Shown: in pieces, positions 36,076 through 45,698 of the stretch
Position numbering within the stretch: position 1 is the first letter of the stretch
How the letters are laid out: every line of letters starts with the position of its first letter
From: [Leptolyngbya] sp. PCC 7376
GTDB taxonomy: Bacteria > Cyanobacteriota > Cyanobacteriia > Cyanobacteriales > MRBY01
Direction: 5' to 3'
Assembly: GCF_000316605.1 (NCBI RefSeq)
Contig: NC_019683.1
Location: forward strand, 542,036-606,035
DNA length: 64,000 bases
Position numbers and translations under genes: made by a program
The notes under the pieces: generated by a model
What the model was told of the DNA's origin: nothing
Database searches by the model: none
What the model saw: the letters and a program-made list of their open reading frames with translations, nothing else

Positions 36076-36351
36076 ATGTCTGCAATGCCTTCTGTTGATA
36101 GTCCGCTCTATAATCATCCCCTGCCAAAAATTGAGCGATGGTTACAATCCCTCGGATGTGAGCAACAATCAGATGCACTGCATTGTTGGACTGTTAATCG
36201 CCCCAACTGGCAAGCCGTTATCTGTTTAGAGATTGAAGAATTGGCAGTATGCTATGTCAAAGCTGGAGCTGATGGATCTGATATTAAGCGCTCGTTCAAA
36301 TATTCCCTTAGTCGCCAAGATATTGAGGATGCAGTTTTTTCAGGGCCTTAA
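36076..36351 (+). CDS. DUF3143 family protein
   Basis: 91 residues with the family's LYNHPLPKIERWLQSLGC opening, a Trp-containing strand (LHCWTVNRPNWQAVICLEIE) and the C-terminal IKRSFKYSLSRQDIEDAVFS. Soluble, function unknown, nearly confined to cyanobacteria. It lies 79 bases after the J-domain gene, likely in one operon. Its last 44 bases overlap the 3' end of the convergent ATPase gene. Confidence 0.82.
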   Translation: MSAMPSVDSPLYNHPLPKIERWLQSLGCEQQSDALHCWTVNRPNWQAVICLEIEELAVCYVKAGADGSDIKRSFKYSLSRQDIEDAVFSGP

Positions 36352-36829
36352 AGCACTTGTGATTGCTATTTTGAACGGCAATGATCTCTTCAAATCCCTC
36401 AACACATTGGGGTGGCTCTGCTTCTAATCTCTCTAGCATTTGTCGCATAATTTCAAATGGCACTTGCCGTGATCGCAATTGATTTCTCTCCCAGCATTCT
36501 CGAAAAGGAGTATGTAGTTGCCAAGCTACCCAAGTCAGATAGGAATATCGTGCGAGAAAGTCCTGTCGCCAACCTCGATGAAAATTGGTGGCATCGTAAA
36601 TAATGGTTTGTTCTATGGCGATCGCCCTTTGAATCGCTTCATCAACGCAGTGAGCAATCTCGGGCCACTTTCCTTGAATATTTGCATCCCCATAAAGTTT
36701 CTGGCGAATCGCATCAGTGGAAATAATTTGTCCTTGGGTTTGTGATTGGAGCCAAAGAGCCAGGGTCGATTTACCAGAGGCAGGTATCCCAATCAAAAAA
36801 TGCGAGATATGCTGGGAAGGCTGCGGCAT
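36308..36829 (-). CDS. P-loop kinase-like ATPase (AAA_33/zeta-like)
   Basis: 173 residues with Walker A FLIGIPASGKSTLALWL at the N-terminus, SQTQGQIISTDAIRQKLYGD (Asp typical of polynucleotide or small-molecule kinases) and IIYDATNFHRGWRQDFL. The fold resembles T4 polynucleotide kinase and zeta-toxin-like kinases; the phosphate acceptor is unknown. No antitoxin gene is next to it, so a toxin role is not supported. The tail-to-tail overlap with DUF3143 is 44 bases, and the start is 28 bases from the divergent ligase gene at 36857. Confidence 0.7.
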   Translation of the reverse strand: MPQPSQHISHFLIGIPASGKSTLALWLQSQTQGQIISTDAIRQKLYGDANIQGKWPEIAHCVDEAIQRAIAIEQTIIYDATNFHRGWRQDFLARYSYLTWVAWQLHTPFRECWERNQLRSRQVPFEIMRQMLERLEAEPPQCVEGFEEIIAVQNSNHKCFKALKKLHPQYLGD

Positions 36830-36856
36830 TTCTAGACAAGAATCTGAGTAATTTGC

Positions 36857-39388
36857 ATGGAAAAACAGTCACTGCTCGAACGACTTAAACTGCCTTGGTG
36901 GCAATGGCTCGGCTACTTTGGAGTTTTAATTCTCACTGTCTTCATGATACTGCCGAGTAGTTATTTCTTGATGGTGACTTTCCCGCCCATTTTACTGTGG
37001 CAAGCAGGGTTTCTCTGCTTGGGGATCGCACTACTAGGTTTAATTCGACAGTTTGAGTTGCCATTTCATCCCCTCGGTTATGGGTTGGATTGGGCAGTGC
37101 TAGCTGTGGCGATCGCCTGTATTTTATCGACAATCTTTGCGCCATTTCCGGGAGTCGCAGCGTGGCAGTTAGTGACTGTTATTGGTTATGGCGTGGCATT
37201 ATATGCTCTCAGAAATTTCCTTGGGCGCGGCGGCTGGAACTTGCAAAATATTTGGCGATTTTGGGTCATTCTCGGTGCTGGAATGAGTATCTGGGCGATC
37301 GCCGGCTGGCTGAATATTGGTCGTCCGGATCGCAATCTCTTTCCCATCGGGCATCACAATTTTGTAGGCGCTTATTTTTGTTTAATGTTGCCGCTCATTT
37401 TGAGTTTTGTGCTGTCTGTTGAGAGACCGATCAAAAAAATTGCCCTATTCCTACCGCTCTGCATACCATCTGTTTTTGTAATCTACACCAGTTCATCGCG
37501 TGGGGCATTTTTAGGATTACTGATCTGGGCGATCGCCACTATTAGCTTTGTGATCTGGCGGACGAAAGGAAAAAAACGATTAATCCTCAGTAGCTTATCG
37601 GCAGGTATTTTAACCCTATTACTCATTGTTGGTCTCCAGCATCCTCGCGTCCAACGAGTGATTCAGGTGGATGGGTCGGGTGGTTTGCCGGCAGTGGAAT
37701 TTAAGGTTGATGGTCAAACAGAAGATCGACTATTTATGTGGCGCAGTGGTTTAAATATCCTGCGGGATCGCCCCCTCACTGGTGCAGGTTTGGGCAATAT
37801 GTCTCGGATTTATAATCTCTATCGACCCATTACGGTTGGTGCTGGCGCTGCACACATTCAACAACTCCACGGCACTCCTCCCCATTTGCTTGCAGAACTG
37901 GGCTTAATCGGTGGCGCGGCGATCGCCTTTCTCCTTTTCCAACTCATCCGACTCGGTTGGAAGATTCAGAGTATTTCCGATAGCCCTCAGATGAAACGGC
38001 TAGTGTATGGTGTCGGAGGCAGTTGGCTTGCCTATGGCGGTGCATCCCTCACCGATTATCAGCTCGAAAATATTGCCATTAGTTTTCCGCTACTGCTCAC
38101 GGTTATACTTCTCATCGCCGCCGCCGATCAAACATTACCAACACAACCCCAAACCCTCGCAACACCCCAACGCCGCATTCTCAGCCTCGGTAGTTTGGGA
38201 GGTATGTTCATCGCTTTATTTGCAGTGGCTCCCACAACTTGGTCAATGAATTTATTTAGTTCTGGCCGCCTGGCTTGGGAGCAGGGGCAAAACGAAAAAG
38301 CTTTTATCGATATGGCGACGGCGAGTGAGATTAACCGTTGGAATCCAAACTATGCCTTATATATTGCATTCTGGTTCCTCGAAAATCGAACTTATCAAGA
38401 GGATTCGCCAGAAGACTATCAAAAAAGCACAGAATTAGCGGCAGAGTACTTGCTCAAAGGTCTTGAAGCAGCCCCCAATGATTTTTACTTTAATCAAAAT
38501 GTTGGCATTCTATTAGCAGAATTAGATTTAGCGCAGGCTCAAACTTATTTAGAACGCAGCATTCAACTGTTACCGCGCGATCCAGTGTCATCCAATTATT
38601 TTATGTTAGGGCTCAGCCATCTCGCTCAAGGTAACGAAGAAAAGGCGATCGCCGCCCTTGCTCTGCAATGTTTAATGTCCCCAGCCCATATGACCCTTGG
38701 TAATTGGGATCGAGAACCTCTCGCCCAATATCGCGTTGCCACAGTGGAAAAATGCATTGCCTTACATGAAGAATTAATCGCACGGCTCGATCCAGAAGAT
38801 GACATAGTTCTATCTCTAAAAGAACGGATAGCACGGATGAGTTGGTGGCATGACTTACCCATTCCTTATCTCGATGAACTTGAAGAATTTCCGACAGTGG
38901 TTCAGGTTTTATTGTTGGGCGATCGCCAACCAGAAAAAGCATTAAGCATTGTCGAAGCAGAACTTGCCGCAGCTCCCGAGGATAATCTTTGGTTAATTTT
39001 ACGCGCTTATTTTGATGAGAAATATCCCTTGGCTCTCAGCTACGAGGAAACGCCCGGTCAGATCACACAGTATGAATTGGTGAAACCCACGGATCCCGAC
39101 ATCAATTTGCAGAAATGGCTCAGGCAAATTCCTTCACCTCCTCGTCCACCAACAGATCGGTTAGCATCGCAGTTGGTTTACCGAAGTCAAGACTTTACAG
39201 GGGTCGATGCGATTTTGCACCCAAAGAACCTCAAACGCTTCCGGTTAGTTGGATTTTTAAATCTCGATAGTCGCTTTCCACGTTCTTTGCCAGCTCTCGA
39301 TCACTTGGTCAATGAAGTGAATCGCGACGAACTTGGTTTGCCCCATCCCACCCAAAACGGCTTTAAACTGTTAGATTCCGACATTTAG
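36857..39388 (+). CDS. O-antigen-ligase-family membrane protein with TPR C-terminal domain
   Basis: 843 residues. The first 430 or so have about 12 membrane helices and the WzyC/O-antigen-ligase signature: NLFPIGHHNFVGAYFCLMLP and, in the large loop, RPLTGAGLGNMSRIYNLY...LHGTPPHLLAELGLIGG with its conserved His. The remaining 400 residues are soluble and helical, with TPR-like repeats (YLLKGLEAAPNDFYFNQNVG, TYLERSIQLLPRDPVSSNYF, YFMLGLSHLAQGNEEKAIAA). Such fusions occur in cyanobacteria and may be ligases or polymerases for surface glycans or protein glycosylation. An IctB-like role was considered, but the TPR extension speaks against it. It is 24 bases from the following MFS gene on the same strand. 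Confidence 0.8.
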   Translation: MEKQSLLERLKLPWWQWLGYFGVLILTVFMILPSSYFLMVTFPPILLWQAGFLCLGIALLGLIRQFELPFHPLGYGLDWAVLAVAIACILSTIFAPFPGVAAWQLVTVIGYGVALYALRNFLGRGGWNLQNIWRFWVILGAGMSIWAIAGWLNIGRPDRNLFPIGHHNFVGAYFCLMLPLILSFVLSVERPIKKIALFLPLCIPSVFVIYTSSSRGAFLGLLIWAIATISFVIWRTKGKKRLILSSLSAGILTLLLIVGLQHPRVQRVIQVDGSGGLPAVEFKVDGQTEDRLFMWRSGLNILRDRPLTGAGLGNMSRIYNLYRPITVGAGAAHIQQLHGTPPHLLAELGLIGGAAIAFLLFQLIRLGWKIQSISDSPQMKRLVYGVGGSWLAYGGASLTDYQLENIAISFPLLLTVILLIAAADQTLPTQPQTLATPQRRILSLGSLGGMFIALFAVAPTTWSMNLFSSGRLAWEQGQNEKAFIDMATASEINRWNPNYALYIAFWFLENRTYQEDSPEDYQKSTELAAEYLLKGLEAAPNDFYFNQNVGILLAELDLAQAQTYLERSIQLLPRDPVSSNYFMLGLSHLAQGNEEKAIAALALQCLMSPAHMTLGNWDREPLAQYRVATVEKCIALHEELIARLDPEDDIVLSLKERIARMSWWHDLPIPYLDELEEFPTVVQVLLLGDRQPEKALSIVEAELAAAPEDNLWLILRAYFDEKYPLALSYEETPGQITQYELVKPTDPDINLQKWLRQIPSPPRPPTDRLASQLVYRSQDFTGVDAILHPKNLKRFRLVGFLNLDSRFPRSLPALDHLVNEVNRDELGLPHPTQNGFKLLDSDI

Positions 39389-39412
39389 GGCGGCATTTAC
39401 TGTCATTTTTTC

Positions 39413-40657
39413 ATGGGCAAAACATCAAAAGCTTGGCTGCTAGGTCTAGATTTACAGATCTGGATCTTGGCAGCGGGCAGACTTCTTTCTCATATCGGCA
39501 CGGGATTTATCTTGTTCTACGCGCCGATTTTTTTTGTAAATACGGTTGGCCTAACTTCTACGCAAGTGGGAATTGCAATTGGTAGCGCCTCGATATCGGG
39601 TGTCTTGGGTCGCTTTCTGGGGGGATCATGGGCAGATAATCCGGCTTGGGGTCGCAAAAAGACATTGCTCATTGCGTTAGCCATTTCGGCGATCGCCGAC
39701 GTTGCTTTAGCCTCTACCAATACATTTTCGATGCTCATTGCCGGGAATCTCTTACAGGGTTTAGGAGTGGGATTGTATTGGCCAGCAACCGAAACGATTG
39801 TGGCGGATCTTGCGACAAAAGAAAAACGTAATGAAGCTTTTGCGATCGCCCGTCTGGCAGACAATGTGGGGATGGGTGTGGGCGTGATCCTCGGCGGCGT
39901 AATTATCTCAACGATTAATAATTACCGCTTGCTATTTGTGTTGGATGGCATTTCGTTTGTCGCATTTTTCGGATTAGTTTTCCTTGCGATTAAAGAAAGC
40001 CAAAATTATCAGCATGTCGATGGACAGGATAAAGCACCAATTCTAGAAAGTTGGAGCAAAGCCTTAGGCGATCGCCGGCTGGTGGTTTTCCTTGCGGTGA
40101 ATATTATTTTCACCATGTATATTTCACAAATTCAGAGTACTGCTCCCCTCTACCTGACAAATTTTGTGGAAGCCCAGCCCGAACTGATTACACTGCTATT
40201 CACTTGGCACGTCATTTTTGCGTCGGTTTGCCAATTGCCTGTTGCCCGTCTCTTAAATCGTTTCAGCCGCCCCAAAGCATTAATGATATCTCTGCTGCTT
40301 TGGGGATGCGGTTTTACGATGATGTGGGGTGTAGGAATGTCTGCGCTGCCAATGCTTATCGGGGCGATCGCCACCCTTGGAATTATGTCCTTTGCGATGA
40401 TTAGCTACACACCATCGGCTTCATCTTTGGTTGTCGATCTTGCACCCGAATCCCAACGCGGCGTTTACATGGCGCTCAATTCCCAATGTTGGGCGATCGG
40501 CTATCTGATTGGCCCTCCTTTAGGCGGTTGGGCATTAGACCAAATTCCGGCGATCGCCCATGGATTTTGGTTAGCCGCAGCAGTCAGCATTGTGCCTTGT
40601 CTTGGCGTTTTGATCGTTTTAGAACAGCTCCTTGCAAAACCTAAACTCAAAACCTAA
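39413..40657 (+). CDS. Major facilitator superfamily transporter
   Basis: 414 residues, 12 predicted membrane helices. The loop 2-3 signature is GRFLGGSWADNPAWGRKKTL (G-x3-D-x2-G-R-K/R). Helix 4 and 5 contain LLQGLGVGLYWPATETIVAD. Family resemblance is to drug/metabolite exporters of the MFS_1 type; the substrate cannot be read. It probably shares an mRNA with the ligase-like gene 24 bases upstream. A weak terminator-like hairpin lies about 100 bases downstream. Confidence 0.82.
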   Translation: MGKTSKAWLLGLDLQIWILAAGRLLSHIGTGFILFYAPIFFVNTVGLTSTQVGIAIGSASISGVLGRFLGGSWADNPAWGRKKTLLIALAISAIADVALASTNTFSMLIAGNLLQGLGVGLYWPATETIVADLATKEKRNEAFAIARLADNVGMGVGVILGGVIISTINNYRLLFVLDGISFVAFFGLVFLAIKESQNYQHVDGQDKAPILESWSKALGDRRLVVFLAVNIIFTMYISQIQSTAPLYLTNFVEAQPELITLLFTWHVIFASVCQLPVARLLNRFSRPKALMISLLLWGCGFTMMWGVGMSALPMLIGAIATLGIMSFAMISYTPSASSLVVDLAPESQRGVYMALNSQCWAIGYLIGPPLGGWALDQIPAIAHGFWLAAAVSIVPCLGVLIVLEQLLAKPKLKT

Positions 40658-40755
40658 ACTTTCTCATTCCAAACAAACGCCCATGCAAGCAAATAAAAAC
40701 CGTCACCTGCTAACCAAGCGACGGAGTAATAATTCCATTTATTTTTTGTGATGAC

Positions 40756-40777
40756 AACGCGATCTGATTGCGTTTTT
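40756..40777 (+). terminator. Short terminator-like hairpin after the MFS gene
   Basis: AACGC (40756-40760) pairs with GCGTT (40770-40774), followed by TTT. It touches the stop codon of the convergent tldD gene. Confidence 0.4.
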
Positions 40778-42161
40778 AGCGACCACCAATCACAACATTT
40801 TTAATACGGAGATGAGGGCCACCAACACTGACAGGAAGTCCACCTTGACCACCTTTGCCGCAGCCACCATTGGTATAGAGCGTGTCGTCACCAATCGACT
40901 CAATATCATTGAGCGTTTGGAAAACGTTGCCGCTGAGGGTCACATCACTTACAGGTTCTGCAATTTTGCCATCGCGAATCATGTAGCCTTCCGCTGCTGC
41001 AAAAGTAAACATCTCGCCATTCGTTTGACCACCGAGCATCCGCACCGCATACACTCCTTCATCGATGTCTTGAATCATCTCTTCAAAAGGTGTATCACCG
41101 GGTTCAATCGCCGTATTAGTCATGCGCACAAGAGGAGGATAGGACGCGAGAATTGCACGAGCATTACCTGTCGGTTCCTCCGCCATCTTGCCTGCAGTTT
41201 CGCGGGAATGGAGTCGCTGGGTTAAAACACCATCTTTAATCAAATATTTGCGCTGACCGGGAACCCCTTCATCGTCATATTTCATCGTGCCAGGGAGATC
41301 AGGAAGCGTCGCATCGTCAATCACGTTGAGCTGTTTAATGCCAAGGGGTTTACCGATGGTGAGTAGCTCTTGCATCCGGGGATTTTCATACACAAAATCA
41401 GCTTCTGATAAATGCCCAAATGCTTCATGGATAAACACGCCAGCGAGATAAGGATCAAGGACAACAGTATATTGGCCACCTTTCACAGGCTTCGCTTCTA
41501 GCTGACGAATGGCTCGTACCGCAGCACCTTTGACACGGTCTTCAATCCCGATTAAGGCATTAAAATCACAGCGGGAATTGAGAGATTCAAAACCCTGTCG
41601 CACCACGCCATCGTCTCCTCTGGCGATCGCCCCAAAACGACCGTTCACATCGAGGCGTTCTTGAACAATGCAACTGCCATTGGAATTAACGAAATAAGTG
41701 GTGACGAACTTATCGCTGATGCTACTCATCGTGGTTTGAATGCGGGGGTCATAATCCAACAAAATTTGGTTATAACGTGCCACTAAATCCCGTTTTTCCT
41801 TAAGAGAAACCGTGCGAGGATCCTGCTTAATCTCCACCGGAACATAGTCTTCAATCGCGCCATTCGGAGCAAGTTGAGTCGATTCCTTACCCACAAGTTT
41901 CGCTTGGGTAATGGCATCATCAAGGCGATCATTCAATTCTTCTAAACCATTGAAAGTAACAAAACTCCAGCCACCATCATGGCAGGCTCGAATCCCGCCA
42001 GCGAGGGCAAAACTGCGATTACTGCCATCAAACTGAGGCCCACGAAATGAAATGCTGGTTGACTCGCTTTGCTGCACGCGCACTTCGAGGTAATCCACCT
42101 GATCCTTACGGTCGGCGATCGCCTGTTTGAGGGTATCGGTCATCACTTGATTAAGTGGCAT
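40776..42161 (-). CDS. tldD: Metalloprotease TldD
   Basis: TldD and TldE form a heterodimeric zinc protease that digests unfolded peptides and matures some RiPPs. This 461-residue protein has the TldD zinc motif, HEAFGHLSEAD (H-E-x3-H), followed by the family segment GTMKYDDEGVPGQRKYLIKD and by GNARAILASYPPLVRMTNTA. The motif identifies it as the active TldD-type subunit, not TldE. A TldE/PmbA gene is not in the window. The start may be at the ATG six codons further in (MTDTLKQAI). It is 4 bases from the stop-proximal end of the binding-protein gene upstream, so likely in its operon. Confidence 0.9.
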   Translation of the reverse strand: MPLNQVMTDTLKQAIADRKDQVDYLEVRVQQSESTSISFRGPQFDGSNRSFALAGGIRACHDGGWSFVTFNGLEELNDRLDDAITQAKLVGKESTQLAPNGAIEDYVPVEIKQDPRTVSLKEKRDLVARYNQILLDYDPRIQTTMSSISDKFVTTYFVNSNGSCIVQERLDVNGRFGAIARGDDGVVRQGFESLNSRCDFNALIGIEDRVKGAAVRAIRQLEAKPVKGGQYTVVLDPYLAGVFIHEAFGHLSEADFVYENPRMQELLTIGKPLGIKQLNVIDDATLPDLPGTMKYDDEGVPGQRKYLIKDGVLTQRLHSRETAGKMAEEPTGNARAILASYPPLVRMTNTAIEPGDTPFEEMIQDIDEGVYAVRMLGGQTNGEMFTFAAAEGYMIRDGKIAEPVSDVTLSGNVFQTLNDIESIGDDTLYTNGGCGKGGQGGLPVSVGGPHLRIKNVVIGGR

Positions 42162-42165
42162 AGGG

Positions 42166-43974
42166 TTACTCCTTGAGGTCAGAATCGGTAGTAGATAAAG
42201 TTAACTCTTCAATATTCCAAAGCGGGCCGCCGAGGGCAGAATGTTGCACCCCTTCAATTTTGTTGCGGACGGCAGCCAAGGAAAAATTATTAATCAAATA
42301 AATAAACGGTAAATGTTCAGAACCGATCTCTTGGGTGCGGTCATAAATTTCCTTACGCTTGTCGAACTCCAATTCCTGAGCCGCTTTGACATAAAGATCC
42401 GCAATTTCCTGTTCCCAATCGCTCACCTGACGATCCGTTAATGGATCCGTACCAGGGCGTGCATTTTGATTGAACATATGCAAATTGCCATCCACAGCCC
42501 AGACATTTGCGCCGCTGTTAGGTTCATTACCGCCAGTCAAGCCGAGCAAATGACATTCCCAATCTAACGAATTTGTGAGCTTATCGACGAGGATATTAAA
42601 CCCAATCGGTGTGTAATCCACCTCCATACCGATAGCCTCCAAATCCTGCTCAATTTGAGTAGCAATTGATTCGCGGATTTTATTACCAGCATTGGTAATC
42701 AGGTTAAAGCGCACCAGATTGTTATCCTTGTCGAATAATTTACCTTGATCATCGTAATAAAAACCTTCAGCCTCTAACAACGAACGGGCTTTTTCTGGGT
42801 CATAGTCATAGCCTTTAATGTTTTCATTAAAGAAAGGTGACTGAATCGAAACCCCAGAATCCTGCGGTACACCCAACCCTCGATAAATGTTATTGACCAT
42901 GCGATCGCGGTCAAGGGAATAAGCCACAGCACGGCGAAAATTGACATTGTTAAACCACTTCGATTTGTAGGGTTCAACGAGGGGTTTGCCGTTACGTTTA
43001 CCAGTGTTGAGGTTAAAGGAAATAAAGCTTGTCCCGTAACTCGCGCCGCCATTGTAAATAGTAAAATCACCGCGATCTTCTTCTTTTTTCAGCAGTGAAA
43101 AATATTCAGGACTCACACTCGTCACATCTAGATCACCAGAGCGAAACTGGAGCAATGTGGTGTCTGTATTCGGCACAATTTGCCAAACAACTTTTTCAAC
43201 AATCGGTTGCGGCGCATCCCAATAGTTTGGATTGGCTTTAAAAATAACGCGCTGTCCAACGCTATAACTATCAATTTTGTAACGACCACTAACGACGAGA
43301 TCGGATAGTGGTGTGCTAATCCCCCAAGTATTGATGAAGAGAGGATTGCCTTCGCTATCAAGGGTTTCGACAGATTCTCGGAGGGCATGTTCGGGTAAGA
43401 TTTCGAGGCCAATACTACTTAAAATCGGCGCGAAGGGTTCCGACATCGTAAAACGCACTTGGCGATCGCCCACTTTAGTGACAGTGGGAAGCGTTCCTTC
43501 AGCACCAATGCGCAAAATATCGCGGGAGCTGGTGGGAATTTTGTCGTTTAAATAGATGTCATTGAAAGTAAACACCACATCATCGGCAGTGAGGGGTTCG
43601 CCATCAGACCACTTCAGATTTTCTCGCAGTGTAAACGTCAGGTTGAGTTTATCCTCAGAAAATTCCCAAGACTCAGCAAGGTGCGGTTCAAATTCCCCGG
43701 TCATCGGGTTTTGATCCAGCAACCCTTCAAAAGTCAGATTAAAAACGTTGGGAGACTCGGTCGATAGGGCTGGGTTAAATGTTTTGGGATCGCTAAGGAT
43801 ACTCACCACAATTTGATTGTCAGATGACGCATTAGACGGTTGTCCACTACAGGCGGTCAACACCGACGGGAATGCAATCATCAGGGCGATCGCCGTCGCA
43901 ATGCCCCACCAGCGAAGCGTTCTCATGCGTTGCATCATTTGCTGCGCTAGCCGTAAAAAATCAGTCTTCATCAT
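42166..43974 (-). CDS. ABC-type peptide-binding lipoprotein (SBP family 5)
   Basis: The start at 43974 (MMKTDFLRLAQQMMQR) is preferred; a longer frame reaches 44031. A lipobox PSVLTAC ends the signal peptide, so the protein is lipid-anchored. The domain is that of oligopeptide/dipeptide/nickel binding proteins: SVLTACSG...ILSDPKTFNPALS, LTFTLRENLKWSDGEPLTAD DV, NFRRAVAYSLDRDRMVNNIY. Length about 602 is usual. No permease or ATPase gene follows. The start overlaps the end of the upstream small membrane gene by 14 bases, indicating translational coupling, and tldD follows 4 bases after the stop. Confidence 0.88.
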   Translation of the reverse strand: MMKTDFLRLAQQMMQRMRTLRWWGIATAIALMIAFPSVLTACSGQPSNASSDNQIVVSILSDPKTFNPALSTESPNVFNLTFEGLLDQNPMTGEFEPHLAESWEFSEDKLNLTFTLRENLKWSDGEPLTADDVVFTFNDIYLNDKIPTSSRDILRIGAEGTLPTVTKVGDRQVRFTMSEPFAPILSSIGLEILPEHALRESVETLDSEGNPLFINTWGISTPLSDLVVSGRYKIDSYSVGQRVIFKANPNYWDAPQPIVEKVVWQIVPNTDTTLLQFRSGDLDVTSVSPEYFSLLKKEEDRGDFTIYNGGASYGTSFISFNLNTGKRNGKPLVEPYKSKWFNNVNFRRAVAYSLDRDRMVNNIYRGLGVPQDSGVSIQSPFFNENIKGYDYDPEKARSLLEAEGFYYDDQGKLFDKDNNLVRFNLITNAGNKIRESIATQIEQDLEAIGMEVDYTPIGFNILVDKLTNSLDWECHLLGLTGGNEPNSGANVWAVDGNLHMFNQNARPGTDPLTDRQVSDWEQEIADLYVKAAQELEFDKRKEIYDRTQEIGSEHLPFIYLINNFSLAAVRNKIEGVQHSALGGPLWNIEELTLSTTDSDLKE

Positions 43975-44362
43975 TTTCGTACCGTTGTTCCCCATCGAGG
44001 CGACCGAGCTCATATACACCACAGCCTGCACAGGCCATGATACCCAGACTAATCGCCCAGCTATGGCCTAGGGACAATTCTACAAACCAGTTAAACAAAA
44101 CCCCGAGGATCAAAAACGGCACAATACTCAGGAGAGAGGCGGAAAATGCACTCTTTGATTCACGAATTTCTTTGTCTTTGTTGTATTCCTCGACGGAAAA
44201 ATACAGCGATCGCTCCGCCCAATTCATCCACAGCTCTAGCCCATCGGTGATCCCCTCGCGTAGGGGAGCAATGCCAATATACAACGCAAATGCCCATAAG
44301 CAAATGCCCGCAATAGTACTCGGGTCAATGGGAATCTGGAACTGTAAAAATTCGCTAAGCAT
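43961..44362 (-). CDS. Hypothetical membrane protein in the binding-protein operon
   Basis: 133 residues with three hydrophobic helices (about 15-32, 75-95 and 100-118: IAGICLWAFALYIGIAP; SLLSIVPFLILGVLFNWFVE; GHSWAISLGIMACAGCGVYE). A charged middle loop (LYFSVEEYNKDKEIRESK) and an acidic C-terminus (DGEQRYENDED) flank them. No family name is known to me. First gene of the three-gene minus operon with the lipoprotein and tldD. Confidence 0.65.
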   Translation of the reverse strand: MLSEFLQFQIPIDPSTIAGICLWAFALYIGIAPLREGITDGLELWMNWAERSLYFSVEEYNKDKEIRESKSAFSASLLSIVPFLILGVLFNWFVELSLGHSWAISLGIMACAGCGVYELGRLDGEQRYENDED

Positions 44363-44486
44363 GGTGACGGCAACAACAATAGAATTGTTTAAAGATTGTA
44401 TCGATTGTCGTGGCTTTCGGCATCCTCAGCCGCTCAAGGGCTTATTTTTTAGCGGTTAATTTATTGGACATTGCATTGAGTCAACA

Positions 44487-44505
44487 ACCTCTATTCTGCA
44501 ACGCC
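44487..44505 (-). repeat. Solitary IS1-type terminal repeat
   Basis: ACCTCTATTCTGCAACGCC is the exact reverse complement of the first 19 bases of the IS1 element at 2939. No IS1 gene or partner repeat is nearby, so it is a relic of an earlier insertion or of a miniature element. It sits in the otherwise gene-free stretch 44363-44641. Confidence 0.6.
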
Positions 44506-45698
44506 TAAAAAGTTATGTAAGTGGTTGCTTTTGTCGTACCGCCGAAAGGATAAGGCTATGCAACGACAACGATAATCCTTTGTGAAAGTGATGCAGCTGG
44601 TATTCCCGGCGAAGAATTGCCCTATCCCACCCTGAGCAAGGCAGGGTTGTTTCATTCTTAGAAAAAATAGAGAGAATAAGAGGAGATAGGCGTTCAACGA
44701 TGAAAAATGAGCGAAAGCTTACTCGATACACTGAGTCGTATTGAAGACCCGAGACAGGCTTCCGGACGAAGACACTCATTATCTTTGATATTACTGATAA
44801 TCATCATGGCAGGTATGAGTGGTGAATGGGGATATCGAGGTATTGGGCGATTTATTGAGCGACATCGCCGGGAGCTGATTAGCACCTTACAGATTCCTGA
44901 AGCTCGTGTCCCCTCCTACTCAACGGTACGGCGAGTGATGATGGAATTAGATTTCCAGCAAGTGACACAAGTCTTTAACCAATGGGCAAGACAATATGTG
45001 AGAAAGGGAGACATTGTGGCTGGGGACGGTAAATCCCTCAAAAACACCGTGCAAAACTATGACAACAAGAGTCAAGATTTTGTCACAGCAGTGTCTTTAT
45101 TCTGTCAGCAGCGACAAGTTGTTTTGGGCATGAAAATGAGTCGGAATAAGAAAGAGAGTGAAATCTCAGTAATCCGGCAATTACTGACAGAGTTAGATTT
45201 ACCATCAGTCACTGTGACTTTAGATGCCTTACACACTCAAAAAAACAATCCAGTTACTCAGACAACGCGGACATGACTACCTAGTGACAGTCAAAGGCAA
45301 CCAGAAAAAGCTGTATCAAGCTTTAACAAACTACTGTCAGGAACAAAAGCCAATCGCTCAACATGAATCCCAAAATGTTGGTCATGGTCGTTCTGAAAAA
45401 AGACGAGTAGAAGTCTGGTCTGTGCCGACTTCACTAACGCCAGAATGGAAAGATATACAATCCGTTGTCCGCATGACTCGGTGGGGACAGAGGCAGAGCC
45501 AAGACTATGAAAATCAGATGTTCTACATCACTTCATTACCACCACAAGGACTAAAGCTGAGTCGAGTAATTCGACAGCATTGGCAAATCGAGAACAACCT
45601 ACATTGGGTAAAGGATGCACTTCTTGGGGAAGACAAAGCACAACAAAAAGATGGCCATGCTCCAGAGAACTTTGCCATCTTCCGTAGTTGGGTAATCT

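Noticed and set aside
36308-36829. Zeta-toxin of a toxin-antitoxin pair
   Set aside because: No antitoxin gene is adjacent; the neighbours are DUF3143 and a ligase-like gene.
43872-44459. Plus-strand frame of 195 codons
   Set aside because: It is antisense to the membrane protein and lipoprotein genes, which overlap in a coupled operon and have clear domains.
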